In this document: piece after piece, positions 1 to 11,409 of the stretch
Position numbering within the stretch: the stretch's first letter is position 1
Layout: every line of letters starts with the position of its first letter
Assembly: GCF_000283155.1 (NCBI RefSeq)
Contig: NW_004454177.1
Span: 4,480,730 to 4,544,729, forward strand
Direction: 5' to 3'
Length of the DNA: 64,000 nt
DNA from: Ceratotherium simum simum
Lineage: Eukaryota > Chordata > Mammalia > Perissodactyla > Rhinocerotidae
Notes under the pieces: model-generated
The model's input: only the letters and a program-made list of their open reading frames with translations
Told to the model about the DNA's origin: nothing
Databases searched by the model: none
Position numbers and translations under genes: made by a program

Positions 1-229
1 TGCCCACAGACAGAGAACCAGCAATAACATGGGACATTAGGTGCTGATGGCTTTGCCGAGCAAGAGAATTCCAATTAAAGATGCAATGGGTCCCCCTGGG
101 GGCTCTCAGACAAGGATCCAGAACAGGGGTCAGGAAGCTGAGGGCTAGGCAGCTGGAGTGGGGGGTGAGGCAGAGGGGAGCCAGGACAGGGCTGCAGGGA
201 CGCAGCCTCGATCCTCTCAGCAAGTCCAT
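1..229. other. Unique sequence, nothing recognised
   Basis: Mixed-composition mammalian sequence with short open frames only. No repeat family, splice-bounded exon or RNA gene is recognisable. Confidence 0.5.
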
Positions 230-440
230 CCACAACAACAACACAATAACACCTGCCATTTACTCAGGGCCCAACATGTCCCCACTAGAAGGTGGGATGC
301 AATTATCTCCATTTTACAGATAAGATAAGGAAACTGAGGACTGGAGGTTAAGCAACTTCTCCAGAGCACATAGATACTGAGACGAAATTCAGGCCCAGCT
401 CCATCTGGCACGCAAGTCAGGACTCACAGCCATCCCACTA
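230..440 (-). mobile_element. MIR SINE fragment (antisense)
   Basis: Reads as the reverse complement of the MIR consensus. The order is a CAACAACAACAC-like start, a 'ccattttacagataag' block, 'ggaaactgagga', a 'gttaagcaacttctcc' block, then a degenerate tail-side segment. MIR is an ancient tRNA-derived SINE, so the divergence is expected. No target-site duplication is visible. Confidence 0.75.
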
Positions 441-1484
441 TGGTGCCCTCTTCCCAGAGTGCCCCAGACGGGGCTCACCTGCCACCAGGGCCACAGGCAG
501 CACTGCCCAGCTCGGGGCTGGAGGTAGCAGGTGGCAGAGGCCCTGGGGGATGGAGAGATCACCCAGACTCCCTGGCAGCCACGCCGCAGACACCACCTCT
601 CCACCCGCGTGTGCAGGAGGAAGAGGAGGAACATCTGGCCTGGGTGACAGGTAGAGGCCATTTCAGGGGAGGTGGAAGACCCAGGAAGGTAGGAGGCGAG
701 GAGGGGCGCATACGTCACCTCACAACCCATGTCTGAGCTCCCAGCCCACCTCACCCAAACCTCCTACCATGGGGAACCCCCACTCTTGATCCTTCCTCCT
801 TGGGTTTTGTGCAGTGATGTCATTGTCACTAACAAGCTCTCCCTTGTCTATACCAAGTGTGCCTGAAGGAGGGGCACCTGCACCACCCTCCCAGCCCTGC
901 TCATTTGCACACGCCCACCATGCCCCAGAGTGACCCTGAAAGTCAGGTGATCTGTGGGAGGCAGCCCACGAAAAACTGCGCCCTTTTTAGGAGCTGATCA
1001 TATTGCACCCAAAATGGAGGATGGGGAGAAGGTGGGGGGAGGGAGAGGTGAGTGAGAGGAGAGAAAGGTGAGAAATAAGATGCTCAGATGACCGCAGACC
1101 AGGCAGGGGTGCCTCATGGCAGCAATGCTGTCCCGGGGATCGGGGAGCAGCTGAAAGGGGGTTGGGGGTCAGAAACACTGAGTCTTGGCTCAAACCTGCT
1201 CCTGCGGGCTGGGCTTTGAACCTGTGCTGCAAACACTCTTAGCACAAACTGCCCATGTGGGGCCCTGTCCCCTACAGCTGGAGCCCAAAGAGGTGAAGGG
1301 TAATTGAGTTCTGAGGCCGCCCGTGCTGGTGTCGCTGGTTTCCTGGAAGAACCTGGGTGCCTGGAGCCTGCAGGACTCGCTCCTGACAGCAAAACTCTGT
1401 CCCAGAGGTAACTAGAACCCTGGGAGAAGTGGAGACCGTGTGGGTTCAGAAAGGGAAAACGAGAAGCGAGGAAATTCAAGACGA
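441..1484. other. Unique sequence with a purine-rich tract
   Basis: No gene or confident repeat. Positions 1012-1080 are G/A-rich with several runs of three or more G on the plus strand. Open frames on both strands are short and compositional. Confidence 0.5.
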
Positions 1485-1765
1485 CACTCTGCTTTGCCTA
1501 GAATGCCTATCTCTTCATTCCCACCAGCCCAAACCTTGTCCATCCTTCAAAACCCAGCAGAAATGCCACCTCCTCCGTGAAGCCTTCCTTGACCTCCAAA
1601 TGAAGTTGTCTCTCTCCCTGTGTACTTTAGCCACGCTGATCTCATGAACTTGTCACTTTTTCTTTGCATTGTGCCAACCAGGCTAGACCTGGAGCTCTAC
1701 AGGGCAGAGCCAGGTCTTGCTCATTGTCTCATTACAAGAGCTCCATGACTACTTGCTGGATAAAG
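1485..1765 (+). mobile_element. L2 LINE 3' end
   Basis: Matches the sense 3' end of LINE-2: a 'catccttcaaaaccc' block, 'tgccacctcctccgtgaagccttccttgacc', then a 'gggcagagccaggtcttg' block. The middle fragment is the conserved stretch before the L2 stop codon. The copy is old and the terminal repeat is lost. Confidence 0.8.
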
Positions 1766-2060
1766 GGAGGCTGATGGAGAGGAGGGGTTCACTATGGAGC
1801 TGGGCAGGGAGTGGAGCACTCAGATCAGAGGACACAGGAGGGGTTCAGGAAACACCAGCTGAAACAAGATTCAGAAGAGCCATTGCTTGCCACCTGAAAT
1901 CCACATTGCATTTGAGGACCAAGTACACAAGGGGCCTGTTTCTCCAGAGTCCTGGAGAACTGAGAAACTGAATGCAGTGTTTTCACAGGGGGGCAAGTGC
2001 TGGCTACTGGGAGAATACGCTTCAAGGGAAAAAAATGCTCCCCACCCTCCATGTGGTTTT
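1766..2060. other. Unique sequence
   Basis: No recognised repeat or gene. It separates the L2 fragment from the antisense L1 5' end. Confidence 0.45.
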
Positions 2061-2461
2061 AATAGTGGCAGTGGCAGAAATGAATCATTTATTTGTTCAA
2101 CAATATTTTCCATTTCAGATACTCTATTTTCATATTTATAAGCACCATTTGGTTTCTTGAAATCTTTTATTTCTCTCCTCATCATATTCATGGTTTCCTC
2201 TACATTTCTGAGCATATGGAGCATATTTATAATCACTGCTTTAGCATTCTGGTCTGCTAATTCCATCATCTTTCTCGTTTTGGTGTTTGTTTCTGTCGAT
2301 TGATTTTTCTTCTGGTTATAAGTCTTATTTTCCTGCTTCTTTGCATGTCTGTTAATTTTTTATTAGATGATGGACATTGTGAATTTTATACTGGGTTCTG
2401 GATTTTGCTGTATTCCTTTAAAGAGTGCTGAACATTGTTCTGGCTTTCAGTTATTTGGAAT
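2061..2461 (-). mobile_element. L1 LINE, 5' region (3' part of the fragment, antisense)
   Basis: Minus-strand L1M-type sequence covering the end of the 5'UTR and the start of ORF1. It continues beyond the ERE at 2735-3345, so the two pieces are one element split by a later SINE. It is unusual because most genomic L1 copies keep only the 3' end. Confidence 0.7.
2085..2269 (-). pseudogene. L1 ORF1 N-terminal remnant
   Basis: An open minus-strand frame begins with Met at 2269 and has about 60 residues of L1 ORF1p-like character: hydrophilic, heptad-rich, rich in Met, Glu, Asn and Lys, beginning MMELADQNAK. The family is an RNA-binding coiled-coil nucleic-acid chaperone of the L1 retrotransposon. 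Only the N-terminal coiled-coil part is present. The RRM-like and C-terminal domains are absent, and the frame runs into unrelated sequence. The match is by pattern only, so the L1 subfamily is not assigned. Confidence 0.6.
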
Positions 2462-2473
2462 GACTTTGATCCT

Positions 2474-2722
2474 TTTTTTTTTTTTTTTTGAGGAAGATTG
2501 GCCCTGAGCTAACATCTGCCGATCCTCCTCTTTTTTTTTTACTGAGGAAGACTGGCCCTGGGCTAATATCCACACCCATCTTCCTCCACTTTATATGGGA
2601 CACTGCCACAGCATGGCTTGACAAGTGGTACATCAGTGCACACCCGGGATCCGAACCAGCGAACCCCGGGCCACCGCAGCAGAGAGCACACACTTAACCG
2701 CTTGCGCCACTGGGCCAGCCCC
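2474..2722 (-). mobile_element. ERE SINE (equine repetitive element), dimeric-tail type
   Basis: Complete antisense ERE. The T-run at 2473-2490 is the reversed A-tail, followed by two copies of the tail motif (around 'gaggaagattggccctgagc' and 'gaggaagactggccctgggc'), then the tRNA-like head ending 'cactgggccagcccc'. An exact 12-bp target-site duplication (gactttgatcct) lies at 2462-2473 and 2723-2734. The host sequence is the antisense L1 5' region, so the ERE is the younger insertion. It was transcribed by RNA polymerase III when active and mobilised by L1 machinery. Confidence 0.95.
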
Positions 2723-2734
2723 GACTTTGATCCT

Positions 2735-3345
2735 GTTAAGCCTTGCTTTTAAGCTCTCTTAGAATGGGTCCAGGGCAGCCTTTGGTCTTGGGCTAGGGTA
2801 ACATCTTTCTGAGGACTCTGTCCAATGCACCATGTACTATAAGCTCTCTCCACTCTCGCTGGTGGGAATCTGCCCCATTCCCAGCCCTGTGTGAATTGTT
2901 CCCTCTTCTGCTTTCTGGCAGCTCTTTCCCTAACCTCGTGGTGTTTCACCCCAGTTGTGGACAGATCAAAGTTCTCTGCCGTGTTTAGCCAAAGTTTCAA
3001 GGACCCTTCTACAGAGTTCCAGAACTCTCCACGTGCAGCTCCCTCTTCTTCAGTATTCTTTCTCACAAATTCCCTCCTCAGCCTCAATCTCTGTCTATCA
3101 ACTCAACTCTCAGGCTCTATTTGGGACTCCCCTTTCTTTCCCTTAGCCTGGAAACTTACTCCAGGCAGTAAACTGATGCGATAGTGGGGCTGTTTCCCTC
3201 CTCTCAGGGACCACCATCCTGTGCTACCTGTTGCCCACTGTCTGCAAGTAGTTATTTCATGTAGTTTGTCCAGTTTTCAGATATTTTCATCATGCGGGCA
3301 ATTACATAGCAGTTAATTCTTCATGGGCAGAAAGGGAAGCTTCCT
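2735..3345 (-). mobile_element. L1 LINE 5'UTR (5' part, antisense)
   Basis: Continuation of the antisense L1M 5' region across the ERE. On the plus strand it reads through blocks typical of reversed L1M 5'UTR: 'accatgtactataagctc', 'attcccagccctgtgtgaat', 'cgtgcagctccctcttctt', 'gtttgtccagttttcag'. It ends near 'gggcagaaagggaag', the reversed 5' terminus. Confidence 0.65.
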
Positions 3346-4190
3346 GTTCAATACATATTTATTGGGGAAATCTCCTATGAGATTTCCCGGTGTTCCATGC
3401 CCTGTTCTAGGTGCTGGGGATAAAGCACTGAACTAAGTGGACAGAATCTCTGCCCTCATGGAGCCATAATTCCAGTGCGGAGGGGAGGCAGATAACAAAG
3501 AATAACAAACATAATAATTAATTGTGTGTTATATTGGGATGTGAAAAGTGCTATAGGAAAAAAATAGAGCAGAATAAGAGAAAGAAAGAGAAAGCTGGGG
3601 AAAGGAGCAGTATTTCAAAGCAGGGGCTCAGGAAGGCCTCGATGAGAAGGGAAAATGAGCAAAGTCCCGAAGGAAGGGAATGAATGAGCCACAGATGCAA
3701 AGCCCTGCAGTGGGGGCACGCCTGGCTTACTCAGGGAACAGCAGGGAGACCAGTGTAGCTATCGGGGCTCAAGTGAGAAAGAGACAAGGTCAGAGAGACA
3801 AAGGGGAGGAGCCAGACCATGAAGAAGAGCCTTACAGGCCACAGAAGGAGAGCAGACAGTTACGGCAAAAATCAACTCAAGAGAAGATGGGAGCACAAGA
3901 GAAGATGGGTGGTGGCCACAGAGGTGGTGAGAAGTGAATTCAGAAGACTCTGAATGTTATGTTGAAGGACTGAAAGAGGGGAGTCAAGGATGATGCCTAA
4001 GGTTTTTGGCCTGAGCAACTGGAAGGATGGAGTTGCCATTGATCAATACAGGGAAGTTTGCAGCTCTGTGGGCTGGGGGTAGATCCGTTTGATCGTGGAC
4101 ATGTTAGATTTGAGATGTCTACTAGACCCCCAAGTGGAGCGATTCAGTGGGCAGTTGGACACTATTAGGAGTTCAGTGGAGAGATCCAAG
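3346..4190 (-). mobile_element. L2 LINE 3' half (antisense)
   Basis: Long reversed L2. It starts with 'attgggga...' and the 'tgttctaggtgctggggata' block, then 'ctgccctcatggagcc' and 'ggaaggcctcgatgagaagg', and runs into the region encoding the L2 reverse-transcriptase C-terminus ('ggtttttggcctgagcaact'). The order is intact, so it is one element about 0.85 kb long. No coding frame survives. Confidence 0.85.
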
Positions 4191-5261
4191 ATGGCGTGGA
4201 GGGAACGAAGCTGGGGAAGGAACCCGCTGGCGAGGTCACCAGAGAGCACCTTGAGGATCCTACTCCACAGAAGACCCTTCTGCCTCTAGAGAAGGGGGCA
4301 GGAGCTGGCAAACCAGGACGGGTCCTTCAAGGCCAGCTCATCCCACTTCTTATGCCAAGAAAGTTGGCCCAAACCACTAAGGGCCTTCAGATCGCTCACT
4401 GCCCGGGAGCCACACTCCAGGACCTCCAAGAAGAAGCTGCATCAGCGACTCTGTCCTCTGGGGCCCTCCATCTGCTACTTCGCAGGCTCCCTGGTTCTCA
4501 TTCATGATTCTGGACAACAACAGTTGCCCCCTTTGGGTCTAGAATGGCTCACTTTGATACCCCGCATTTGACACTGAGTCCCCCCTAACTCAGCCTTGCC
4601 CTCTCTGCCCAGGACACTTGTTGGCCGTGCTTCCCAAACAATCCCTGGTGCACCTCTGGTTTCAGGCTCCCTTCTCTCTGCCTCACGGCTGGTGTATGAC
4701 TGTAGGGAACATTTCTCCCACTCCTTATAGAGAGAAGGTCCATTAGCCCTGGGATCTGAAAGTCCTTCCAGATATGTAACCTCCATCCTGACTGCTTTTA
4801 CCCAATGTCCTTTTATTCTAAGGCTCTCCTGGAACAAATGAGGCCCTCAATCACCCTTTCATTTCCTTCTCTCTGCTCCTGTTTCTTCCTCCCTCTCGGG
4901 TGCTCTCCTTCCCCTTGTCCTTTGGTCTCTTCCACGCCTTCCTCGCTCCCTCTCTGCATGCCCTCTCCCCTGCTCTCTCACTTCACTCAGTCGTTCGTCT
5001 CGGACAGTTTGTTTAGGGGAGGGTAGATGAAGCTCTTGCTGATTCCGGTAAAGGTCCTTTTCTCTCTTTACCCTGGGGAGGCAGGAAACTGACTTGATGC
5101 CCCCAGAGTCCTCTCTGCTCCAGGCCACTCCGTCTCCCTTAGACTCCTCCATGACCCCTTCCTCATCGTGCTGCTGTGTCCTGCTACCCTCACATCGTCC
5201 TGATTTAGCTGAAGATGATCACCTTCACCTCCAGTGACCGCCCCTCCTGTTCCCCTGCCCC
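4191..5261. other. Unique sequence, pyrimidine-rich in part
   Basis: No gene found. Positions 4855-4990 are strongly C/T-biased on the plus strand (Sp1- or PTB-like composition) without a periodic repeat. Open frames are compositional. Confidence 0.45.
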
Positions 5262-5322
5262 TCACACACACGAGCGCACATGCACACACACGCGTGCACA
5301 AACACACACACAAACACACACT
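5262..5322. repeat. Interrupted (CA)n microsatellite
   Basis: CA dinucleotide tract broken by CG and AA steps. Alternating purine-pyrimidine composition makes it Z-DNA-prone and likely polymorphic in length. Confidence 0.9.
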
Positions 5323-6820
5323 GCTCCTTAAGTGATGGTGAGGGCAGTGGCCAAGTGATCCATGGCTCCTTTTTCTTCTGCTGCTGCTGTAAAATATGGA
5401 CAGCGGGAACCACGGGAGAAATGAGGCATGAAAATTAATCTGCTTTACAATCCTCATGAATATTTAACAGCTGATGAATATGTAACTACATTTCTTTTCT
5501 CCTCCATTAGTGTCTGCTTTTGAGTTACTCTATAGCTCCCTTTGGTTCCTTTGGGGGCTGGTTGGCTAGACTGATTTTTAAATTGGTTTTTCAGGTGCCT
5601 ATAGCTCCTGGGTTCCCTGCACCCCCAATCCTGAGAAAAGGATTTGTCCCTTTAAAATTCCCCGGGAAGGCCTGGCAGAGACACCTCCTACCTTCCACCG
5701 TGGGAGCCCAGAGAGAAGGACAATGGTTGAGAGAAGACACTTTGCAGTGGGACTCGCAGAGTATACCCTTTTAAGGATAAACCACCTCCTTCTTCCCTGA
5801 GCCTCAGTTTCCCCTTGAAGACAATAGCAGGCACTCGCTCCCCAGCCATCATGGGTCTCTCAGGGCCCTAGTCAAGGGTGGCCTTGAGAAACCAAGAAAT
5901 TAGGCAGCAAAATGTTACTTTCTTCCTGCTCAGAAGACTCCAGTATTAAGCTAACTGTATGGTACTTTGCAACCATCTCCTGGCCCCTGGAACCAGTCAT
6001 TCAATCTAGAAACACCCTTTGGAGCATGGGGTCATCTCCCTGGCCCATCCTCCCTGCTACTCCTCTTTGGTTCCTCTGGGAGCCTGACTCCCACCCACTC
6101 CAACCATCTGAACCGGGCTGGGGGAGGGAAGTCTGCTCGCCCACCTACCCACAGCCATCAATCACCCTGGAGCAGAGCAGAAGGAGCAGCGGGACATCTT
6201 CCCAGAGCAGAAAGATTTTTCTTGGAGCCTGAGGCAGAATCCAGCACTGAACTGGCATCCTGTAGAGGGAAGGCTGGGTCCCAGCTGGGGGGAGGAAGGT
6301 GCCATGGGGCGGGGCAATGGGCTGTGGGAGCCATCCATCCTGCCAAGTTCTAGGATGCAGCCCAACCTGGCAGCAGGGCTGGGTCAGAATGTGCTGAAGG
6401 TCGTAAAGCCCCACAGCCATCCAGAGAATTCCAGATTCCATGGCCAGGGCTTGGAATTCCAAGTCAGAATGGAACACTGCTAAATCCCGGAGTGTTCACC
6501 CGCCCACACCTGTCCTCAGTATCTCCATCCAATCCTCAGTCTACACAGAGCCTTGCAAAGCATTTCACACTCTGTTTTGATCATATTTCTTCCCTTCTAA
6601 TGAGCCTCAGGGGCTCCTTAATTTCTAGCTTATCGAATTCATGTCTGACCTTCCACTTCAATCATCAGCTATCCCAGGCTCCTCACCCACCCTAAGTTCC
6701 CCCACCCCTAAACCCATCCAAGCTAACATGCTCACCATCCCAATCCTTTCACCCCCCTGCCCCCGGCCCTCCAATTCACCTCTTGTGGCTCAGGTCCCTT
6801 CCTTCCTTCCAGACTCCTCT
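5323..6820. other. Unique sequence
   Basis: No supported gene, RNA or clear repeat. The AT-rich part around 5440-5640 looks unlike any common repeat and could be single-copy regulatory DNA, but nothing in the sequence proves it. Confidence 0.4.
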
Positions 6821-6824
6821 CAGA

Positions 6825-6905
6825 ACTGCCTCTGTCAGGAAGCCTTCCCTGATTTATCCTAGCCCTACTGAATGATCCTGTCATCTTTTCTGGGCTTTCA
6901 GTTTT
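6825..6905 (+). mobile_element. Possible short L2 fragment
   Basis: A single block resembling the L2 pre-stop segment ('gtcaggaagccttccctgat') with poorly matching flanks. Too short to be certain. Confidence 0.35.
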
Positions 6906-7314
6906 TCAGTGCAGAACATGCGAGGTGTTCATTGGCACCATCTTCACGTGTGCACCACGCAGAAAGGGCTGCTTGTCATGCAGAGTCTTTTAAACCAGAC
7001 CCGCGCACGCAGATGGCAATCAGTGTCGCAGCCTCCTCCTAGAATGGCGGCACAGCAGCAGCGTCGTGTCTGCATGGAAACACTCATCAGGCCTGTCTCG
7101 CTTGCTCATCGCCATGTCTTCAGATCAGCCTCACTCCTTTTGTGAATGGCCTGTTCTGCTGCAGGAGCGTCCCTATGTGGGGACCGGGCTCCGTCTCCCT
7201 CCAACCCCTCCTCTGACCTTCCACCCTGGGACCTCACACACAGGGCCTCTGGAGTGACACGGGGCTGGAGACTCGCTGTAACAGAGGGATTGCCCAACAT
7301 GGAGACAGAGAAGG
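6906..7314. other. Unique sequence
   Basis: Contains a short CAG-containing frame starting ATGGCGGCACAGCAGCAG near 7044. It runs only about 30 codons to 7145 and has no recognisable domain. Confidence 0.4.
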
Positions 7315-7545
7315 AGCCCTGAACAGCAAGTCAGGAACCAGGTTCTGGACCTGGCTCTGTCCTGAGGTCTTGACCAAGCCACTTAATGTTCTTGGGGCTC
7401 ATTTTTTCGTCATTCAAATGCGGATAAAAATCTGTCCCTACATCAAAGGACTATGGTGAAAATCAAATGTGAAAATGCTTTGACAACTACAGAATGCTCT
7501 ATAAATATTAAGTATCTCTGATATGATAATAGTTGTTAACAATAA
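7315..7545 (+). mobile_element. MIR SINE (sense)
   Basis: Sense-orientation MIR: 'gttctggacctggctctg', 'gaccaagccacttaatg', 'gctcattttttcgtcattc', 'gataaaaatctgtccctac', 'aaaatgctttgacaactac', then the 'ataaatattaagtat' tail. Nearly full length but diverged. Confidence 0.75.
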
Positions 7546-9828
7546 ATTGTTACAATAATTGTAACCATAACTGTGGGACCTCCCCCAGTGCCCCCTATTT
7601 CAAAGGGTCCTCTGGCCTAAGCCCCTTCTCGCTTCCCTTCCCCTGGCCAGGGGAGGGACGGGGATGCCTAGCTACATGAGTGTCCCCTGGGACCAGCAGC
7701 TCATTATCCACGACTGGTTCCCCACATGGCAGCGTCACCTTCAGCCCCTAGCCTCTCCGCTCCGCTCCCCAGCTGCCTTGGCGGCAGGAACAAGAGTGTG
7801 CCTTGTCAGACAAGCCCCGCATCTCCGTAGAACACGCTCCAGCATAATTACCCGTCAGAGAAGTGCACGGGCCCCGCCCCTATCATAGAGCTGCTCCGCG
7901 GCTGGATTGTCACTGCAGCAGCAGCAGCTGAAGGCTGAGCTGCCCGGGACCAAGGAGGCAGGAGCAGCTCTATAGCCAAGCAGGGCTGGGTAGAGCCAGG
8001 CCTTGGAGGGAGCCCCGGGCCCTGGCTGTGAGTAGCTGGGAGGCCTCCAGGGGCCCAAGCAAATGCTGGGTCTGGCTTCTCTCCTCCCTTTCATCACCCT
8101 CCAAGTTAGCTCCCAACTGCCCATCTGGAAGCTCCCTCTGTAAGAGGGATGTACTCACTCTAGGTTCCCTGTCCTCTTCCCACATCTCCTCTGCCCTGGC
8201 ACCTGGGTGGGACCCTTATGGCCTTGCTACCCTCTCCTAACCCACTGCCCCCAGAGGCTGAGGTGTCACCTGTGTCTCAGGTGTGGTGCCAGCAGCAACC
8301 TGGCATGTGGCAGTGCTTGGAGAAGCAGACAGGCAGATAGGGTGGGTCCCATTCCCCAGAGCCAGGTGCAGGGCAGGGCAAGCGAGCCGCCACCTCCCAC
8401 GTCCCTCCCTCCGCCCACATGTCTCCCCAGCAAAACCAACCCAAACAACCCTTTGGGAAGACATATTCCTGCCTCCCCCACATCTTGCCAGCCTGCTACG
8501 TGATTGACTTCACATCCTGAACATCATTTCTCCCACCTTCTGGGTATTCCATCCACAAGGAAAATGACGCAAGCCCCTGGGTCCAGCAGAGGTGTGTTCT
8601 CCACCTTCCTGTCTCTAGGCAGTGACTGTTTCTAGAAAGAGATGGGGAAACCGAGCCCTGGGCCAGGCACCTGACTCCCCCGAATGATTCCTCTGAGTGG
8701 GGCATAGGCCAGAGGGTGGGAGAGAAACAGAAGATGTTTGGGGGTCCTTGGGATGCAGTCCTACTGGCTGGGCTGTCAGAGGCAGCAGGGCACCTGAGAT
8801 GCTCGCTGTTTATCCTTCTAGGAGTTTCACCCTGGGGGAGCAGAGGCTCTGAGGGAGGCTGATTCTGTCTTCCCTCTTCCTGTGTGGAATAACTTGCAGG
8901 GGAAGACCAAGTCAGCCCCCCCTTCCCCCAGGCACCTCCTCATATCCCACCTTCTGCCAGGCTGAACCCAGGCTGAGCAGGGCTGGGGCTGCACTCAGCC
9001 AGACCAGGGATCATGCTGTCCTGTCATGAGCCAGGTGTGGGTTCCTCCACGCAGCTCAAGCCTGTTCTGCGACCTCAGATTCCTGCTCCCAGGGATACCC
9101 TGCCTGGTGCCATCTCAGGGTTCCTAGGGGATTATGCCCCAAATCTAACCCCAGACTGAGACTCATGCCAGACCTTTCCATCCAGGATTCTAGGACATTC
9201 ACACCAAGGGCTGGTGCCCTCCCTCTGAACGCTGAATCCTGAGTCTTATCCCAGTCCTTCCCCACTCAAGCTCAGCTACTGCGGGAGTGACAGCTCTACG
9301 GGTAGGATGCACTGAGACAAATGAGCTGTGATTAGCCAGCCATCAATATCTCTTAAAGGCCCATTCCCTTGAAAGCTGGCAGGTCCCTCCAGTTCCCTGG
9401 CCCTCCCTGAGCCAAGCAGATCCCCAGGGCAGCTCCAGCCTCCCTCTTTCTCTCTCCTTCCCCGCCTGCTCTGGCCATATCAGCCAGATGGATTATGTCT
9501 TATTTCTCTTGGATTTGGCTGCAGGAACCCAACAGCGTTTAAGGCCATTGATTGTTCAAAAGGCCAAGTGTATAATGTACCAGAAAATTAGTTTGGAGTG
9601 CCCAGCAGGAGACAGTTCAGCTCTGGCTTCAGATTTACTCTGCTCTGGTGGACCAGGATGGGGAGAGGGGTGGAGGCCACCATACCTTTCAGTCTCTCCA
9701 GGAAGTTCTAGGAGGCCATCCTCTCCTCATGGCCAAGCTGGGACCTTCTTACCATCTAGTCTACCTAAGAGAGCTACATTACAATAATATCCCTCCTTCA
9801 TTTCAGCCACCACCCACTCATCTCCCCA
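7546..9828. other. Repeat-poor unique block with GC-box/CAG patch
   Basis: About 2.3 kb without any repeat I can recognise, long for this window. Positions 7840-7930 hold a TAATTA core (7845-7850), a CCCCGCCCC GC-box (about 7872-7880) and a GCAGCAGCAGCAGC run. Positions 9305-9620 are AT-richer, with 'tctcttaaaggccc' and 'aggccattgattgttc' stretches of enhancer-like character. No open frame supports a gene. Confidence 0.4.
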
Positions 9829-9849
9829 ACACACACACACACACACACA
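9829..9849. repeat. (CA)n microsatellite
   Basis: About ten perfect CA units, followed by a more degenerate CA-rich stretch to about 9870. Confidence 0.95.
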
Positions 9850-10004
9850 GAATACACTCACATCACACACACTGTGTTTTTAAAAATGCCTACATATATG
9901 CATGCACCTGAGACAGCCCCGTGCTCACTGACAGGGGTATGTCACACACACTCTCACCTTTGTACATGTGAGATTGTCTGGGGGTCTAGATAAAAGGCTT
10001 TCCC

Positions 10005-10075
10005 TTTGCAAGAACACTCTGGTGCTTAGAAGAGTGCCTGACACAAAATAGGTGATCACTTGACTTTCATTGGAT
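10005..10075 (+). mobile_element. L2 LINE tail fragment
   Basis: Short sense match to the end of L2: 'gcttagaagagtgcctgacac' is a variant of the 'cctagaacagtgcctggcac' block, followed by a decayed end. Confidence 0.5.
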
Positions 10076-10221
10076 CAGTCAAAATGGTTTCTCGGCTGAA
10101 TGGATGCAGAACCATGGACAGCTCCCACTCATCCTCTCCCTTCCCTCTGTGATCACTTAGTTCACTTGACCAAAAACAGCTCCTGCTCACAGACAACTGG
10201 AGTCACCAATAACTTGGTCAT

Positions 10222-10440
10222 CACAATAATGGCTTTCATTTTTGAGTACCTATTCTGCACGGTCACGAGCCAAGGCTTTTGTATGAGTCATCTCATTTGG
10301 TCCTCACAACCTCCTAGAATGTAGTTATGATTATTCCCCCTCTACAGAGGACAAAACTGAAGCTCATAGAGGTAGAGTAATTTCCCAAAGTTTTTCATTA
10401 AGATTGTCTAAAATAACACAGGCAAGGGCACCTAACTCTA
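10222..10440 (-). mobile_element. MIR SINE (antisense)
   Basis: Reversed MIR: 'gagtacctattctgcac', 'gtcatctcatttggtcctc', 'attattccccctctacagag', 'gaagctcatagaggtagag'. Block order and spacing fit one diverged copy. Confidence 0.75.
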
Positions 10441-11409
10441 GGGACCCCAGTTAAATTGTACAATCTTCATACGACCATAACTTCACCAGACGGTTTTCCC
10501 TGAAAGCAGAGGAGGAGAGATTGACATGTATCAACTCACAGCAGCAATTCCTCAATGTCAGCCCATCACACATTTCCCGTCTCCACTGCAGCCAGACTCA
10601 ACCAGCCTGATGGAGACAGGAAGTGTGTGCTAGGTTGGTTCCTCAAAAAGTGAGTGAGTATTCCTGAAGCCTGAACATCAAGGCCAAACAGAACCAAAGT
10701 CATGGAAATATTGCAAAGGGGACACTTGAGAGGCTCAAAGGAGCATGTGTAAGCGAGATAATGTCAAAGACAACGGGATGTTACACAGACTCCCCAGGTT
10801 TAAAGAAAGGAGGATAACCAGGACATCGTCAGAAGCAATTGTCCAGCCCCCTCCCCCTTCCCTCCTTGAGGCCAATGAAAATATTGAAAAAGGTAAAAGA
10901 TTCAGTTTATCGAAAGGATGATTAACAATGAGAATGATAGCTAAAGAGTTCAGCTAAGGCCAAAAAACAGACTCCTGTAAGAAAACAGGAAATTGTTTAG
11001 TAAAAGGTTGAGCCACACGCTTGTGATGGACAGAAGAGAATTTCCATTTATTGTGTCTTCCAGATAAAGTCAGACTAGGCAACACCTTTGGCAAGAAAAT
11101 GGTAATCAATGAACCATCGATGCCCCAGCTGGCCCAGGATCAGAGAGCCATTGTATCTGCCAGGGGAACTCCAATTCCTCAGGCCCAAAAAGTGGCTCAA
11201 AATCACGAAGAAAGATCATGGGTCATTTGCTTTTGAGCATCAGTGCCCACCTTTTCCCTACTCCTCTCCCCTATTGAATAGCCAATCAAGCTTTATTTCG
11301 TATGTCAAGATTCTGAAACATTCAAGAAATCTTCTGTACCACACAAAAGCTGGGACCTGTGGAACAGTGAGGGTCTATACTACACTTTACTGAGAAATAT
11401 TTTAAAAAG
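10441..11409. other. Unidentified sequence left of the mariner-like relic
   Basis: No known repeat recognised. Its length would suit the missing N-terminal part of a mariner-type element of about 1.2 kb ending near 11720, but I could not find the expected N-terminal or catalytic blocks here. It is left unassigned. Confidence 0.35.

Noticed and set aside
7044..7145. ATGGCGGCACAGCAGCAG start resembling a first coding exon
   Set aside because: Only about 30 codons to a stop, no CpG island and no visible downstream exon.
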